64,000 nt of DNA, from assembly GCA_019925795.1 (NCBI GenBank), contig CM034307.1:65782864-65846863 (forward strand). Reading direction: 5' to 3'. Source of the DNA: Dendrobium chrysotoxum. Its lineage: Eukaryota > Streptophyta > Magnoliopsida > Asparagales > Orchidaceae. Under the pieces are notes generated by a model, which ran no database searches, was not told the DNA's origin, and was given only the letters and a program-made list of their open reading frames with translations. Made by a program: the position numbers and the translations under genes. Shown here piece by piece: positions 1-12,447 of this stretch; the stretch's first letter is position 1, and each line of letters begins with the position of its first letter.

Positions 1-739
1 CACTGCTACTAGCCCTCACTTGCTCTCATCCATATTTTCATTCAAAATGTATTAAAATAAATATTTGAATTTATTTGTTTTGCATCTAATTAATAAGTTG
101 TATATTTTTAAAATACAAGTCATTCTATTACTCAATATTGTTAAAATGTATGTACTTAGAAAATATTTAACCAAACAGAGAATAATAAGACTTTCATTAT
201 TTGATGAATGATGAGGAGAAAAAACAGGAAATCGGCTCTCTAATTTGAATGTTAGCTTCATATGTGTGGGGTGCGGGATGCTTGCAGCTCATTCTAGAAG
301 TAGATATAAAATTATTTTAAAAAATATATTTTTTGAAAATTATTATTAATATTATAATTTAAAATACATATAATACTTCTATACTCTGTTCTCTGCTCTG
401 TATTATAGCAATATAGAAATCTTATACTAAACGTATAATATTTCTAACCGTGACTAAAACCATTGTAATCAATTGATATAGTTTGAACTCGATCGAGCAT
501 CTTCCTGTGTGTCTAAAAATTTGCTCTGTCTACTTAGCTGCCGTTGTTGCTTGCTATTGCGCATCTTCAACTACTCGATCTCCCACCCATCACCCTTGAT
601 CATGCTCAAATCAAATGTATTTTTCTCATCCTTTATCTAATATATAAATATTTTATTTCTATAAACTTCTTGATTAAATTACTTTATATATTTTTTATGG
701 GTTTGCCCAAGTTAACGTCGAACTTATATTTTTTACCAC
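1..739. other. Intergenic AT-rich DNA, no gene seen
   Basis: AT-rich sequence with no long or family-like reading frame. The short open frames here have no recognisable motifs. The right edge is set by the start of the LTR at 740. Confidence 0.6.
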
Positions 740-2038
740 TGATATATCATAAAAAAATTATCTCGATCAGGCATGAATCTCAAAGCAAAATCAAGTTGGA
801 AATTTCAAAAATTAAACCGGAGACCATTTGAACTCTGATTTCAACAAACTTATAGTTGAACTGAACGTCTCAAAAATACGAACCCAACGACACCAAATTT
901 GGCTCAATCCGAGCCCAAATGAGTCCAAATCTAAGACCCGGAGCATATTTGGAAGGTTCAAACCATAATTTGGATTACCAAACAGTTTCCAAACGTGACA
1001 TGCTTATAATCGAATCAAGCGGTTCAACGAGAAGAATCCAACGAGCCCAAGATCGTCAAATTTTGATATCATTAAGACATTCAAATGTCCAGTAAACGAT
1101 TCATGATCAAGGCAATTAACATCGGCCGTCCATTCAAATCACTTCCAATTTACCTTTGATCTTCCTCCTATTTACTAGCCATTCAACTCTCATAAAACTA
1201 TAAATAAACCTCTCATTTCTCATGGAAGAGGGGCCAAGTAAGTAGAGAATAAAGAGAATTCTCTTGCCACCAGACTCCTCCTAGACCACCGCCGGACTTT
1301 AGCCCGGCCACCAACTGTCATCATACTTTTGCCCGGCCACCAACTAACGCCGGATTTCTGCCTGGCCACCAACTGACGCCGGATTTCTGCCCGTCCACCA
1401 ACTGACGCCTGATTTCTATCAGAAATCCTGCTAACAACTGACGCTGAACTTCTGCCCAACCTCCGACTGACACTAGACATATACTCGGCCGCCGACTAAC
1501 ATCGGGCTTCCACCTAGCTTCCAATTATTCTTGGATTTCCACCCAACAACGGTCATTTCGTCCTCCGTCGCTAAACAACGATCTTTCCAACCTCCGTCGC
1601 CCGCCGACTACGGTCCTTCCAACCTTCGTCGCTCGCCGACTACAGTCCTTCCGACCTCAGTCGCCAAACAACGGTCTTTCTGACCTCTATCGCCCACCTA
1701 CTATGGTCCTGCCTATCAAACAAACACGTCAACAGTGATTTTTCCTATTCCCACCATGTAATGCACTCCATACGATGTATATTTTTTACATCAAGCCAAG
1801 ACCTTCCCCGCAAGTGAAGGGCCTCATTTGTAATCAACTGCAAATACTAGCGAATTCATTCAAACTGGGTTAGACCCCATGGTTTTTCCCCTTTTCAGGG
1901 TTTCCACGTAAAAATCTTGGTGTCTCTTATTAATAATGCACCACCTAATTTTATCTTATTGTGTGCTGGATCTTTGTGAAAAACTAAGACGTTAAATTTT
2001 ATATTTCTCTACCGCCGCGCATATCCTAAGACGCAACA
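740..2038 (+). mobile_element. Solo LTR, family 1 copy A (Ty1/copia-like)
   Basis: A 1,299-bp sequence that begins TGATATATCA and ends GCAACA. It is homologous along its length to 37522-39345, and the shared segment starts and stops at the same terminal motifs. It has a TATAAATA box near 1199. The 3' part contains a GGTTTTTCCCC block followed by CACGTAAAAATC, a combination typical of plant copia LTRs. No internal region or second LTR is adjacent, so it looks like a solo LTR. The flanking pentamers (ACCAC before, GTCAC after) differ by two transitions, so the target duplication is either decayed or absent. The middle (about 1265-1540) carries imperfect GC-rich repeats of the form CGCCGGA-TTTCTGCCC. 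Confidence 0.75.
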
Positions 2039-3380
2039 GTCACATTTATCTTCTCCAAAATTTTAATGGAGTTTTCTTGGATGTGAACAAAGCAACTAAC
2101 TCACCAATAGGTATATTTTTAGATTTTTTGTTCGTCAACTCTATTAGACCCACCACTTTATAATTCAACTTGAGAAAAATTTATGATTATCTTTACACTC
2201 CATAATTCTTATGAATCACTGTGCATTTTTGGTAGAGATGTTCAGAAGTTCAAATGTGCGAGAGAAAATGGGAGACAGCCTAAGCATTAAATAAGGTTGG
2301 AAAATGTCTACATCTGCTTGGTGAATAAACTAATAGTGTGGCTTAGTTTAATTTGAAGAAATTGAAAATTAAAACATTAAGGGAATTGAAATATTATTAG
2401 CTTTCACTAACTTCTTCGGTTGAGGAGGATTTGGTCAGTTATTTTATTTTATTTTATTTATAAAAAACTGAGTTTTTGTTTATTATTAATAAGGGATTGG
2501 ACTTTCAACATTGATTTGATAAATTCATCTTCTTATTTTTTATTAAATTTGTTGTATTATTAAATTGAAGTAATTAATTTAAAATTATTAAATAAAATTC
2601 ATTTACTTTTCCTCCCATGCACGCCTGTTTGCTTTAAGTAATTAGTGATGGATTGCAAATTTATTAATAATTATTATCGTCATAGAACTGTCATCGCTTG
2701 ATTATCATTGTCTAAATGTCATCGTTTGACTGTTGTCATCTGATCCCTATTATCAAATTATTATCGTTTGACCGCAGTTGTCTGATCATCATAATCCGTT
2801 TATTGTTATCCAACTATCATCAACTGATTACTACCATTACCTGACTAGTACCATTAACTATTATATCTTCAGTATTTTTTTTTCATATTTACAGAAACTT
2901 ATAATGCCATGTTCTCCGATTGATAAGGAGAGTGTACTCTTGTAACAAATACACATAATCGATAATTTAATCTGGGTCCAGTCATCTTCTCCTAATCTCC
3001 TCACTTATGTTCTTCTCTTAAAACCTAAATACCATATTCATTTTATCATACGAGTTTGGCCATTTTTAGAGGCCTTTGAGCCCACAATGGTTCCAATTTG
3101 GATGATCGATCTCTGCCGTGATCCACGGAGCAACATACACCATTCATGATTGGATCACCAAAAGGTCAAAAAGAAGAGGCACAGAAGCCATGATTATTGC
3201 TATGGGAATGCGATGTTATCTCAAGCACGCAATATCTGAATTGCCAAAGAGAGACACATACTTGGCAAGGAAGGAAGGCACGCAGCTCCAACTTTCACCA
3301 TGACTTACGGTGGAAGGAAATCCATCAATCAAGGGAGGAGGAAGCAGCTTCTAACTACACAGCCCGCCTGCAGGTGAAGC
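2039..3380. other. Intergenic, no gene recognised; degenerate short repeats
   Basis: AT-rich. Between about 2690 and 2860 a loose motif (TTATCGTTTGA, TCATCTGAT and relatives) recurs several times as a degenerate tandem repeat. From 3060 to 3380 the composition is more gene-like, with open frames of 61-64 codons, but I recognise no family. It may be an exon relic or repeat fragment. The SINE that follows is inserted into this segment. Confidence 0.4.
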
Positions 3381-3534
3381 AAAAATTCTGAGCAGTATAC
3401 AGCTCACGTTAGTCAGTTGGTTGGGAGTTTAGATTATCAATTAAGAGATCTTAATTTTGAGTCTTGTGTATTCGATATGTGTCTGAGTCTTCCTTTTATG
3501 ACCTAAATGTCCCAAAAAAAAAAATTCTGAGCAG
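3381..3534 (+). mobile_element. tRNA-derived SINE with 15-bp target-site duplications
   Basis: The 15-bp sequence AAAAATTCTGAGCAG occurs at 3381-3395 and again, identically, at 3520-3534. Between them lies a body of about 124 bp (3396-3519). Its 5' part resembles a tRNA promoter: an A-box-like AGTCAGTTGGTTGGGAG near 3411 and a weak B-box-like TTTTGAGTC near 3454. It ends in a run of A. Long direct repeats, an A tail and a tRNA-like head are the hallmarks of a SINE inserted by LINE machinery. Removing one repeat and the body restores a continuous sequence. The internal promoter boxes are degenerate, so present activity is doubtful. Confidence 0.8.
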
Positions 3535-4501
3535 CTGGAGGAGCAAAATTCAAAGATCAGTGACCCGCACTTAGGATTGTTGGTGAGCGTAAGTGGAAAT
3601 CCACCAGCTAATTTGTTCAAATATTAAATTTAAATTCAAAATTATGTATAACTAATTTGCTAATTTATTTGATTATATTACCAAGAGCAATGCTATTTCA
3701 GTCAATTTTTTTTTTCATTCAGTCATTTTGACCTACATTAATATGAATGAAAAAATTTGAAGAAATATTTGAAAAATCTAATTTTGTTCCCATTAGATAT
3801 CATTTCTGGTTCCACCATATTGTTAATGGTTATAAAAATATTGTGAAAATTATTATGAGTAGTTTTTTTTAAGCTTGATGTTAATTTTTTTATAATATCA
3901 CACTCATGATCGTCACAAAAATACTTTTAATTACTAAAAAAATTAGAAAAAATAAAAAAATTATAGCTAACATAATTATGCAAATATTCGAGAAACATAA
4001 ATGCCTAAAATAATCTCTAATACTCAAAATTTTCTATTTGAAATTATAATTATCGTTATTTTATCAAAAATAGAATACTTCACATAGAAATAAAATATTT
4101 CATTAAAATTTAAATATTTTGAGTCTTTAACCATTATTAACTTAAAAATTAAAATTAAAACAAAACATAAAAAGCAATTTTCTGTAGGATAAGCTTCATT
4201 TTCTATGCCGCGGAGTAGCAGAAACGGATTGCCCAACCATCGTCAGCCCAGGCTGGCACCCCTACGTGGGCCCTATTGTATTGAAAAAACATCAGTTAAG
4301 AATATTTTGACTATATGATCAGCAGCTTTATTGACTGAAATTTGTCAGATTAGTTCTTAAAATTCTTTACTTATGATAAATATAATATATAATTAATTAA
4401 ATAAATTTATAAAATTATTTCTAAAGCAATTTAATGTCTTTAGATTCATTTTGATCAAATTTAAAATTATGGGCAACTTTCTAATTATTTTACTTTTTCA
4501 T
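3535..4501. other. Intergenic AT-rich DNA upstream of FQR1, no gene seen
   Basis: No coding signal. A short GC-richer patch near 4205-4275 has no recognisable motif. The rest is AT-rich and lies in the distal promoter region of the quinone reductase gene. Confidence 0.5.
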
Positions 4502-4614
4502 ATTTCGTTTAGATAATTTTTTTATTGCTTTTTAAAATAAAATTTTAGTTAAAAATTTTAATTTTTTACTAAAATTTTATTTTAAAAGACAATAAAAAAA
4601 TCATCCCAAATAAA
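4502..4614. mobile_element. Foldback MITE, family 1 copy a
   Basis: Two arms of about 47 bp are near-perfect inverted copies. The left arm ends ATAAAATTTTAGT and the right arm starts ACTAAAATTTTAT; the outer ends read TTTCGTTTAGAT and ATCATCCCAAATAAA. Related foldbacks occur at 15445, 39449 and 45072, so this is a dispersed short element. It lies about 260 bp upstream of the FQR1 TATA box and could affect its promoter. Confidence 0.6.
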
Positions 4615-4873
4615 TTCTAAATTGTAATTACAATATCTATTTAGTTACTATTTTTTTGCTGCTGTAAAATATATGCATTATATAATTAAATATTAAAATT
4701 TATGTAATTTTAAATAGTTTTTAAAAGGTATGGAAAATAAAATTTTAAAATTATATATTTTGCACTTATAAATAAATTCATAAATCATAAACCAAGCTGC
4801 CCAACCCCAACAGTGGCAAAATGGCAATATTTCTATTAGGCGTTAACTGTGCTAAATTGAGGCCGAAATTTCT

Positions 4874-4883
4874 CTATATAAAC
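4874..4883 (+). promoter_or_regulatory. TATA box of the FQR1-like gene
   Basis: CTATATAAAC sits 135-144 bp before the start codon, in the normal place for a plant TATA box. Transcription would start near 4905-4915 and leave a 5' leader of about 105 nt. The match is by sequence only. Confidence 0.6.
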
Positions 4884-5017
4884 GCCGGAATCGAGCGCCT
4901 TCTTCCGCCGTGGTGCTGGGGCATTATCTTGCTTTCCTTGAAGCCAAGTCCTCCTCCGTCTTATCATTTTGGGATTCGAAGCTCGGCGAGAGCGGCCTAG
5001 CTTGTTCTTAACCATCA

Positions 5018-8000
5018 ATGGCGACCAAGATTTATATCGTGTAAGCATTCTCCTTCTCTATCTATTCTATTGTGGCTCTGTATAACTTTTACAAAGCGGC
5101 GATTTTTTGATTCATATGGAAGATAGATCGACCGATCGAGTTTCCTTTTTGTGTGTGTTTTCTAAATTCCTTGATCCTTCTTATATGGAGTTTTTATATC
5201 AATTGTGCGATTTTTAAATCGAAGGTTCCTAGGTTTCTTAATTGTTGGAACACTTGTTGGAAATGTCTAATAGTTGTTGTGATTCAAAATTTTAATTGTT
5301 GTCCTCTTTCAGAATTTTTTATTTCCTTATAAAATCTTAACTCATTATAGTGTGCAGAGCCAGAGCTATAAATAGCTTCAAACTTTAGAGGATATTTGAT
5401 TATTCTAGTGGATTTAGTATAGCAGTGAATACAATCAGTGCTACTTTTTCATGAGGTTTTGGATTTTTACCTGTTATGCTGGTAATTGGCTCAAGGCAGT
5501 GAAAAAAGTCAGAGATAGTTTAGCAGTATAAAGAGGGCCATCTTTGTTGTATGGCTTGAATTGCAACTATTGCTATCTATTTTTTTGTTGGAAAATCAAT
5601 TCGTAACTCTGTATTGGAGTAAAATGAATTGTACTCTACTAATTTATAACAGAATCTGAAAGAACCAAGAAACGCATTTTGAGAACCATAATCTTTTCAC
5701 GTTTTAGTCTTTGCTGGTGGGATTGATACCCATGGTCCCCATTAATATGTCTGGTATGTTACTATAGCAATCTAATATGTGCTTCTTCACGTTTTTTTTT
5801 AATTATTGCTTGATAACCTCAAGTCCTTTTAAAAAAGTTTGTTTTTAAGGAAATGCTTCTTGTTGTCCAACTAGGAGTTGTCCCCTGCTCACATTATTCA
5901 TGATCATTTTGTCGGTTGCATGACTGTAGTGTGATAATTTATATAATATAAGTTGTGTACATGGTAAAGTGATCCAAATTCGCCTGATAACATAAGATCG
6001 AAGTATTATGATACCAACTTTATCTGAGGATTATGATGGGAAAGACTTATGGAATTGGTAGGATAATGAAGGCTTTATGTGAAAGGTAGGGTGTTGAAAG
6101 CCTTTGTGTTTTCTTGAAATATTCAAAAAATTAAAGCTAGGTTTGATGAGGATTAGGGTTCTAAGGTATCCCAATGTAGAAGCCTTAATGTGTTTAGGTA
6201 GGTGAGATTATTGGGTCAATAATCCCACATCAGATAGTTGAAAAAATATGTTGGGGTTGAAATATCTAAAGGTAGGCCCTCATCAGCAGGCATAAAATTT
6301 TGGTTAAAAATGAGGTTAACTTTTGTGTAGTAAGCCATATATACCCCCTTTCGTCTACATTCCTTAAAAAGTTTTAGAAGAGCTGAAGGTTTGGCTAGCA
6401 GCAACTCTTTCATAAAATTTATAGTTATGATGGGTCTTAGTACGTTCCATCATGGTTGAGTAAGGGTTAAGAGTGGGTGAGTCTAATGCCAATATCATAG
6501 AGTAAATTGGATTTTTATTGTATGATGCTTGATGATGTTGAAAATCTTTCATTTGATGGAGACTGATAGTTGATATAAAGAGCTATCATATAATGATAAT
6601 ATTATTATGACTTATGAGAATATTGGATTTAATCTTATATTGGATAGTTGACCACGTATCTTGGTTTTGAATTATCAAATTGGCCTTCACCCATAGACAA
6701 GCTTTTGAATGGTTTAATCATTGTTGCATCAAACATTACAGAAAAATAATGGTGTTTTTTGGCTGAAAAATCTAGCAAGAAAACACTAAAATCCATTAGT
6801 AACCTGGTTTGATAAGGCACCAGTAAATACCAAGTAAAAGAGAAGAAAAACATAGGACCAACAAGATAGGGCTGATTTTTGGACTATCTTGTGGGCTCCG
6901 AAAATTCGGCCCCGGCCTCCGCCCGCTCTTTTGTGCTTTCTTCGGGGGGAGTTTTAACGAGTTATGTTCCGGGGTAAATTTTGGAAGGCAGATGGGTTTG
7001 TAGATAAGACACTACCCAGAGATTTCGCCCTCATTTTGTGAGGACTTTATGATCTGAGTTCTGGTTTCCTATAGGCGCAAGCCCCTATAGTTAATTACCC
7101 CTCCCGGTAACGAGAGAGAACTTTCGATTAAGGCTAGTCGTCAATCAGATACGTAGGAGATACGTGCATCTGGCATATAGTAGCAGCATTGGTTTAAGGT
7201 ATAGGAAAGTTTGAAGACTTGATATTTAAAATTGAAATTTCACCCTCTTGCACTTAAAGCAGATGGTGGGGGAATGGATGATAGACCCGATCAAGATCCC
7301 ATGGTTCCGTCGTCCCGGGCCATCGTGGTCCCTGGTCTACTTAGTCAGAGGAGGTAGTCGACCCAACCTGACAGAAGGATCCTTGTCGGCAGCCATGGGT
7401 TGCTTCGTCCAAGGGTACCTTGTAGACCTGGGGTGAGTGTTTATCTAAGGGGACAAATTTGAATCCACCTTAGCTAACAGAGGGCTTTGTGCCCTATCGA
7501 TCATATCCTATTGATTCATATCTCAAGGATTTGATGCCATTGGGGAGCATACGGGCTCTGGCCATAACCATAATATAATGGTGCCATTTGGCGGCGACCA
7601 CCTGGTTCAGAGGGCCCCGAGTCATAACCGTTTATCCTGCAGTGCCATTTGGCGGCGAAACTGCCGGTTAGAGGACTCGTACCACGTCCTTGCTGGCAGG
7701 AGATTGTTTGAGAATGGATCCTAGTGATATTTTCGACTAGGCATTGGCTCTTTGTGAGCTGAAGTAAATTTTAATTTATCCACCTCGGCAAACTGTTGCG
7801 GAGGGTGGATGGATTTGCTTTATGTGATTGATGATTGGATTTCAATTTTAAATATTTTCGGAGTTTAGGATTTTGGGAATTTTTGTGGAGTTTTGGAGTT
7901 TGGATTTTGTGAGAGTTTGGGTGGTACTTTGAGATATTTGAAATGGACCCCTCCGGTTGATATTTTCATTCAACACGGCCATCATCGGGGTATATGGGGT

Positions 8001-11000
8001 CATTTATATTTTATTGATTGGACCCTGTCGACTCTATCTACTGGTCGATAGAGGATCGGGTTTTGTAGGCTTTGGACCTTTGTTAGTGAATTCTCTTAAT
8101 TATAGACCTTGAAGGCCTAATATGAATGTATAAAATAAATATCTCGGTCGATCTCACGACTGCATATTTATTTAATGGTTCGAGCCGTGTCGACTCCTAT
8201 CTACCCGTATAGGAGGATCGGGCTCGAACCTGAATTCACTTATTAACCCGCGCAGCATCCCTAGACGTCACGTGTGTACCAATAACACGCTCGTCGGGGC
8301 CCATGCAGGTGTTTGGGGGCATTTTATAATTATTTATTGAACCTTGTCTACTCCTATCTGCTTGCATAGGAGGATCGGGTTCAAATCTATTGACCCGCGC
8401 AGCATCCCTAGACGTCACGTGTGTACCAATAGCACGCTCGCCGGGGCCCATGCGGGTTATGATTATATTTTCCCCTTTTAGTGTACCTATGTGTATACAA
8501 ATTAAAGTGCACACGTGCAGGGGTATTCTTGAAATATCTGTACACGCCTTCTGTCCGCTTGCATGAAAGTTGCGGATCCGGTGGCGTAGCGCTGGGATTT
8601 CATTTGGGAATTTGTACGCCTTCTGTCTGCTTGCATGGATGTTGCAGATCCGGTGGCGTGGCGCTGAAGTTTCATTTGGGGATTTATACGCCTTCTGTCC
8701 GCTTGCATGGATGTTGCGGATCCGGTGGCGTAGCGTTGTAACTTGTAGACGCCTTCTGTCTGCTTGTATGAGTGTTGCAGATATGGTGGCGTATTGTAGC
8801 AGCTTGGGGATTAAACTGTTTGCTGCATTGTACAGGTAGACTGTCGTGCACTAGTTGCTTACTGCAGGGGGATCGTAGTGCACTAACGAATCTCCTGCTT
8901 TATTTGTTGATGTTTAGGTCTATTGGAGGTCCTTTGTATTTGCTCATAGATGACATTTGGCATATGTAAGGGAGCCTTCTACTATAACTCATAGGTATCT
9001 ACATTTGCTATATAGTCCTTTGGCATTTTGCTCCTGATGATCTTTAGTGTGCGTGATGGGTCTTCTATAATGATTCATAGATATTTGTGTTTGATGCGTA
9101 TCATTTGCTTCTGCTTGTAGGGAGCCGGTGTATTCACTTGAACGCCTCTAAATGTATCACCTCATCATTCTCACTGAATATTGAATCCCTCTTGTTACAA
9201 CCAATACGATGAAGGTGGGGACAAGCCTCCTGCATTACAACTGAACACTTGAAATTGATAGGTTCAACTGATGGACCGTTACATTTTACTCGCATGTCTT
9301 TTGGCATTGACATCGGTCGCAAGGAGACTTTTAGATTTATAGCATGTCCACTATTGTTATTCATGAAAACACCAGTGCAATCATTTGTCGATTGAGGATT
9401 GCCACCTTTGCCACAAATATTATGCATTTATTTGTGGATAGTGTGTTGTACACATGAGGAACTTTTGTAGTAGCTCGTAGGAGCTTGCATCTGCAGCATA
9501 CTCTCCACCTTTGTTTGTAGGAGGGTAATATGATTGTTTGCATTGACTACGAGGATGTCGTAATGTTCTTGCTATAACAACTTGCAAATGTCCATCATGA
9601 ATTTTTTAGCATCACAAGTATGTGTATTCATTGTAATTCTCGTGATATCGTTCGTAGGAATTATAAGATTCTTATTGCCTTTGGGAATAATTCGTAGCTT
9701 GCATGCAGAATTTGCTCCTCGACATATGCTCGCAATCAAACATATATCCTTGTAGCTAATGTCTTTGTCTCAAACTAATAAATTGATGAGTCTCCACCTC
9801 ATTTGTGAGTGAACGATACTTGCGAGTTCCTTGCAAGCTAATCGGCATTAGCTTTCACGATCTTCTTATCACTTGCAAGCAAGTTTAAAATGTGAGTTCT
9901 TTGTCTTCAACAGGATTGACAATATGCATGATGAGTTTCCCCTAGTCACTCATTATGGGTGATATGTAAGATGTATGAACACTGCCTATCGAGAACTTGA
10001 AATTTCAATAATCCTATTCAACTCAATATGTAGGATCCGGTTGAATTGAGATTAACTCATTCCATAATAATTTGATCTGGCTTTCTCTCCCCAGAACCCT
10101 GAATGGTTGTGTTCTCAATGCTGCCTTGTATTTTGAAATTAGTGGTCACTGCCTCGAACTAACGACTGCATTGATGGAAGGTACATCTGACCTTCTAGGA
10201 GAGCCGTGCGAAGCATCCATTCCTAGAATATTTGTTGCAGTCCTCAAGGTGACTGGAATAACATATGCATTTCGTGCCTATAGGTTGTGAATTTAGGCCA
10301 CCAGACTTTGCATTAACCTTTAACAGCACATTTGTTACATACTAATCATCAACTCCAGTGAGCGCAATTCGTCATATATTAATATTCACTTGAACGTGTC
10401 TATATGTGTCACATTATTGCGTCCATTATATGTTGAATCTTCTTAGTAATACTGATTACATGACTGGCATGAATATTATTCATCTTTATTAGCAAATTAA
10501 CTATGGAAGCAGCTTTGTGATCATCATGTGTCAATTGTTATAACTTGTATGAGTTCGATGTATTCGCTCATAGACAACATTTTTTGTCTATGCAATAAGT
10601 CTCCTGCGACAACTTGTAGGCATTTATATTTATTACATATTGCTTTGTAGATGGTAGGTTGGGTGCATAGGGACCTTCTACAGTAGCTCGTAGAAGCTTG
10701 TATTTATCGTCACTGTCTCCATGCATTTTGACCGTGAAGGTACATGTTGCATTGAATATGTTGACAAGAGACCTCATTATTTGAAATGACTACCATGTCT
10801 TTTTTCAGATTGATAAGGATGCTTCTATCATTGACATATCATTTATAGGGTTTGTTAAGATATCCCTGTGCATCTTCTCCAAATCTTTGTTGGTGTTCAA
10901 ATCAGGCAAGTCAAGTTTGACTCAAATTCTTTGTTCATTTGAGTCTGAATCCAACTATTTCAAGTTATATTCATTTTGAATCCAATTCGTTGTCACTTGT

Positions 11001-12398
11001 TTCTCCTTTGGTTCAAGTTTTGACTTGAGTCCCAAGTGTCTAATGCTTTGTTCAAGTCTTCACAAATTCGAATGAAGTTCAAGTCACTTGTTACTAAATG
11101 TGGAGTTTCAAGTTCTTGGTTTGAGTTCAAGTTTTAGTTTAGATTCAAATTCTGCAAGTTCTTTGTTGTTCAGGTGTTCAAGTTCTCTGCTCTTGAGCTC
11201 AAATAAGTCCAGGTACAGTCTTAAGTTCACCCAAAATTTCGGCAGCATTCCGGCATCTCCCCCGTTTAGGGGAAATAACGGAAAACTGGGCCTTTCCCAC
11301 CACGCTTAAGAAAGCGTGTATGGTAGGTGCCCTCTTTCGAGGACACCGCGGCCGTGTAAAGTCTTCAATCCCCCACCACGCTTAAGAAAGCGTGTATGGG
11401 TCTTCGACGTACCTGAAAAAGAAAAGCATTTGTTTCCCCGCAGGTACAGAGCCGCATACGGGTACTTAAAATTGTCCCCACCACGCTAAGAAAAGCGTGT
11501 ATAGGGCCTACCCGCATCGCCGTAGGTGTCGCACCGGGTTCCCTTCCCACCACGCTTAAGAAAGCGTGTATAGGCGGTTTGCCGGCTCGACACGAACGCC
11601 GAGGATAGGATTTTGAGGTGATTGCCCGCCTCGTTGTAGGCGCCGCACCGGGGTCCCATCCCACCACGCTTATGAAAGCGTGTATAGGCGGTTTTCCGGT
11701 CCGCCGCAGACAACGAAGTAGGCTCTCGGAGTTTTGAGTTCAGAAGTCATACCTTGGCGGTCGGCAAAGTTTGGCGCTATCAAATGTGCACGATGAACCA
11801 AGGCACAAAAATTTCTTTTTCTCTTTTTTTTTTGAAATCTTTTTTTTTTAATTCTTTCCTCCCACTTTTCTCCTCCTCCCTTTTTCTTTCTCTTTTTTTT
11901 TTACAATAACATCAACAACAACAATACTAATAACAATAATAATAATACAATAATAATAATCATTATTATCATTAATGATAATAATAATCATTATTATTAT
12001 CATTAATAATAATAACCATTATAATGAATAACTAATAACAATAATAGGAGATAAATGAACATAGAAAGCTTAGGATATTTATTCCTATTAATACAACTGT
12101 TTCAATTTACTAAATGGGAGATCAAATAATTGGCTAAATGGATTTGAGTAGTTTGACTATCAGGTCTTATTCAAATAGGTGAGGTGACTGGGATACTGTA
12201 ATAGGCTTAAGTGAATGCGGGTAGGGATTAGTGGTTTGGCTTTGAGTGGATCGGCTAGAGCAAGAGCACATGATGATTGGAGGGTTCGGCCAGGGCTTAT
12301 GAAGCTCTCGGTTATGGGAGCTGGATCCGATCGGCTAGGGCAGGATGTAGAGATGGAGAGGGCTTGGAGATCGGCTGCTTGGTGAGGAGGTGGGGAAA

Positions 12399-12447
<49 letters not shown>

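Noticed and set aside
3118..3391. Small gene of 61-64 codons
   Set aside because: Two overlapping short frames, no conserved motif, no splice context. Left as unannotated intergenic DNA.
3396..3519. tRNA gene
   Set aside because: The tRNA-like boxes are degenerate, no cloverleaf can be drawn, and the 15-bp flanking repeats and A tail identify a SINE.
5990..6560. TRIM or Cassandra element in FQR1 intron 1
   Set aside because: A CCCACATCAG motif and a GATTATT-GGGTC-AATAATC hairpin are suggestive, but no terminal repeats, primer site, 5S-like region or target duplication could be found.
6881..7140. Possible hammerhead ribozyme or retrozyme near CTCCGAAA motifs
   Set aside because: The required CTGATGA core with correctly placed stems and cleavage triplet is not present here or at 20505-20600. 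Only the CCGAAA part matches.
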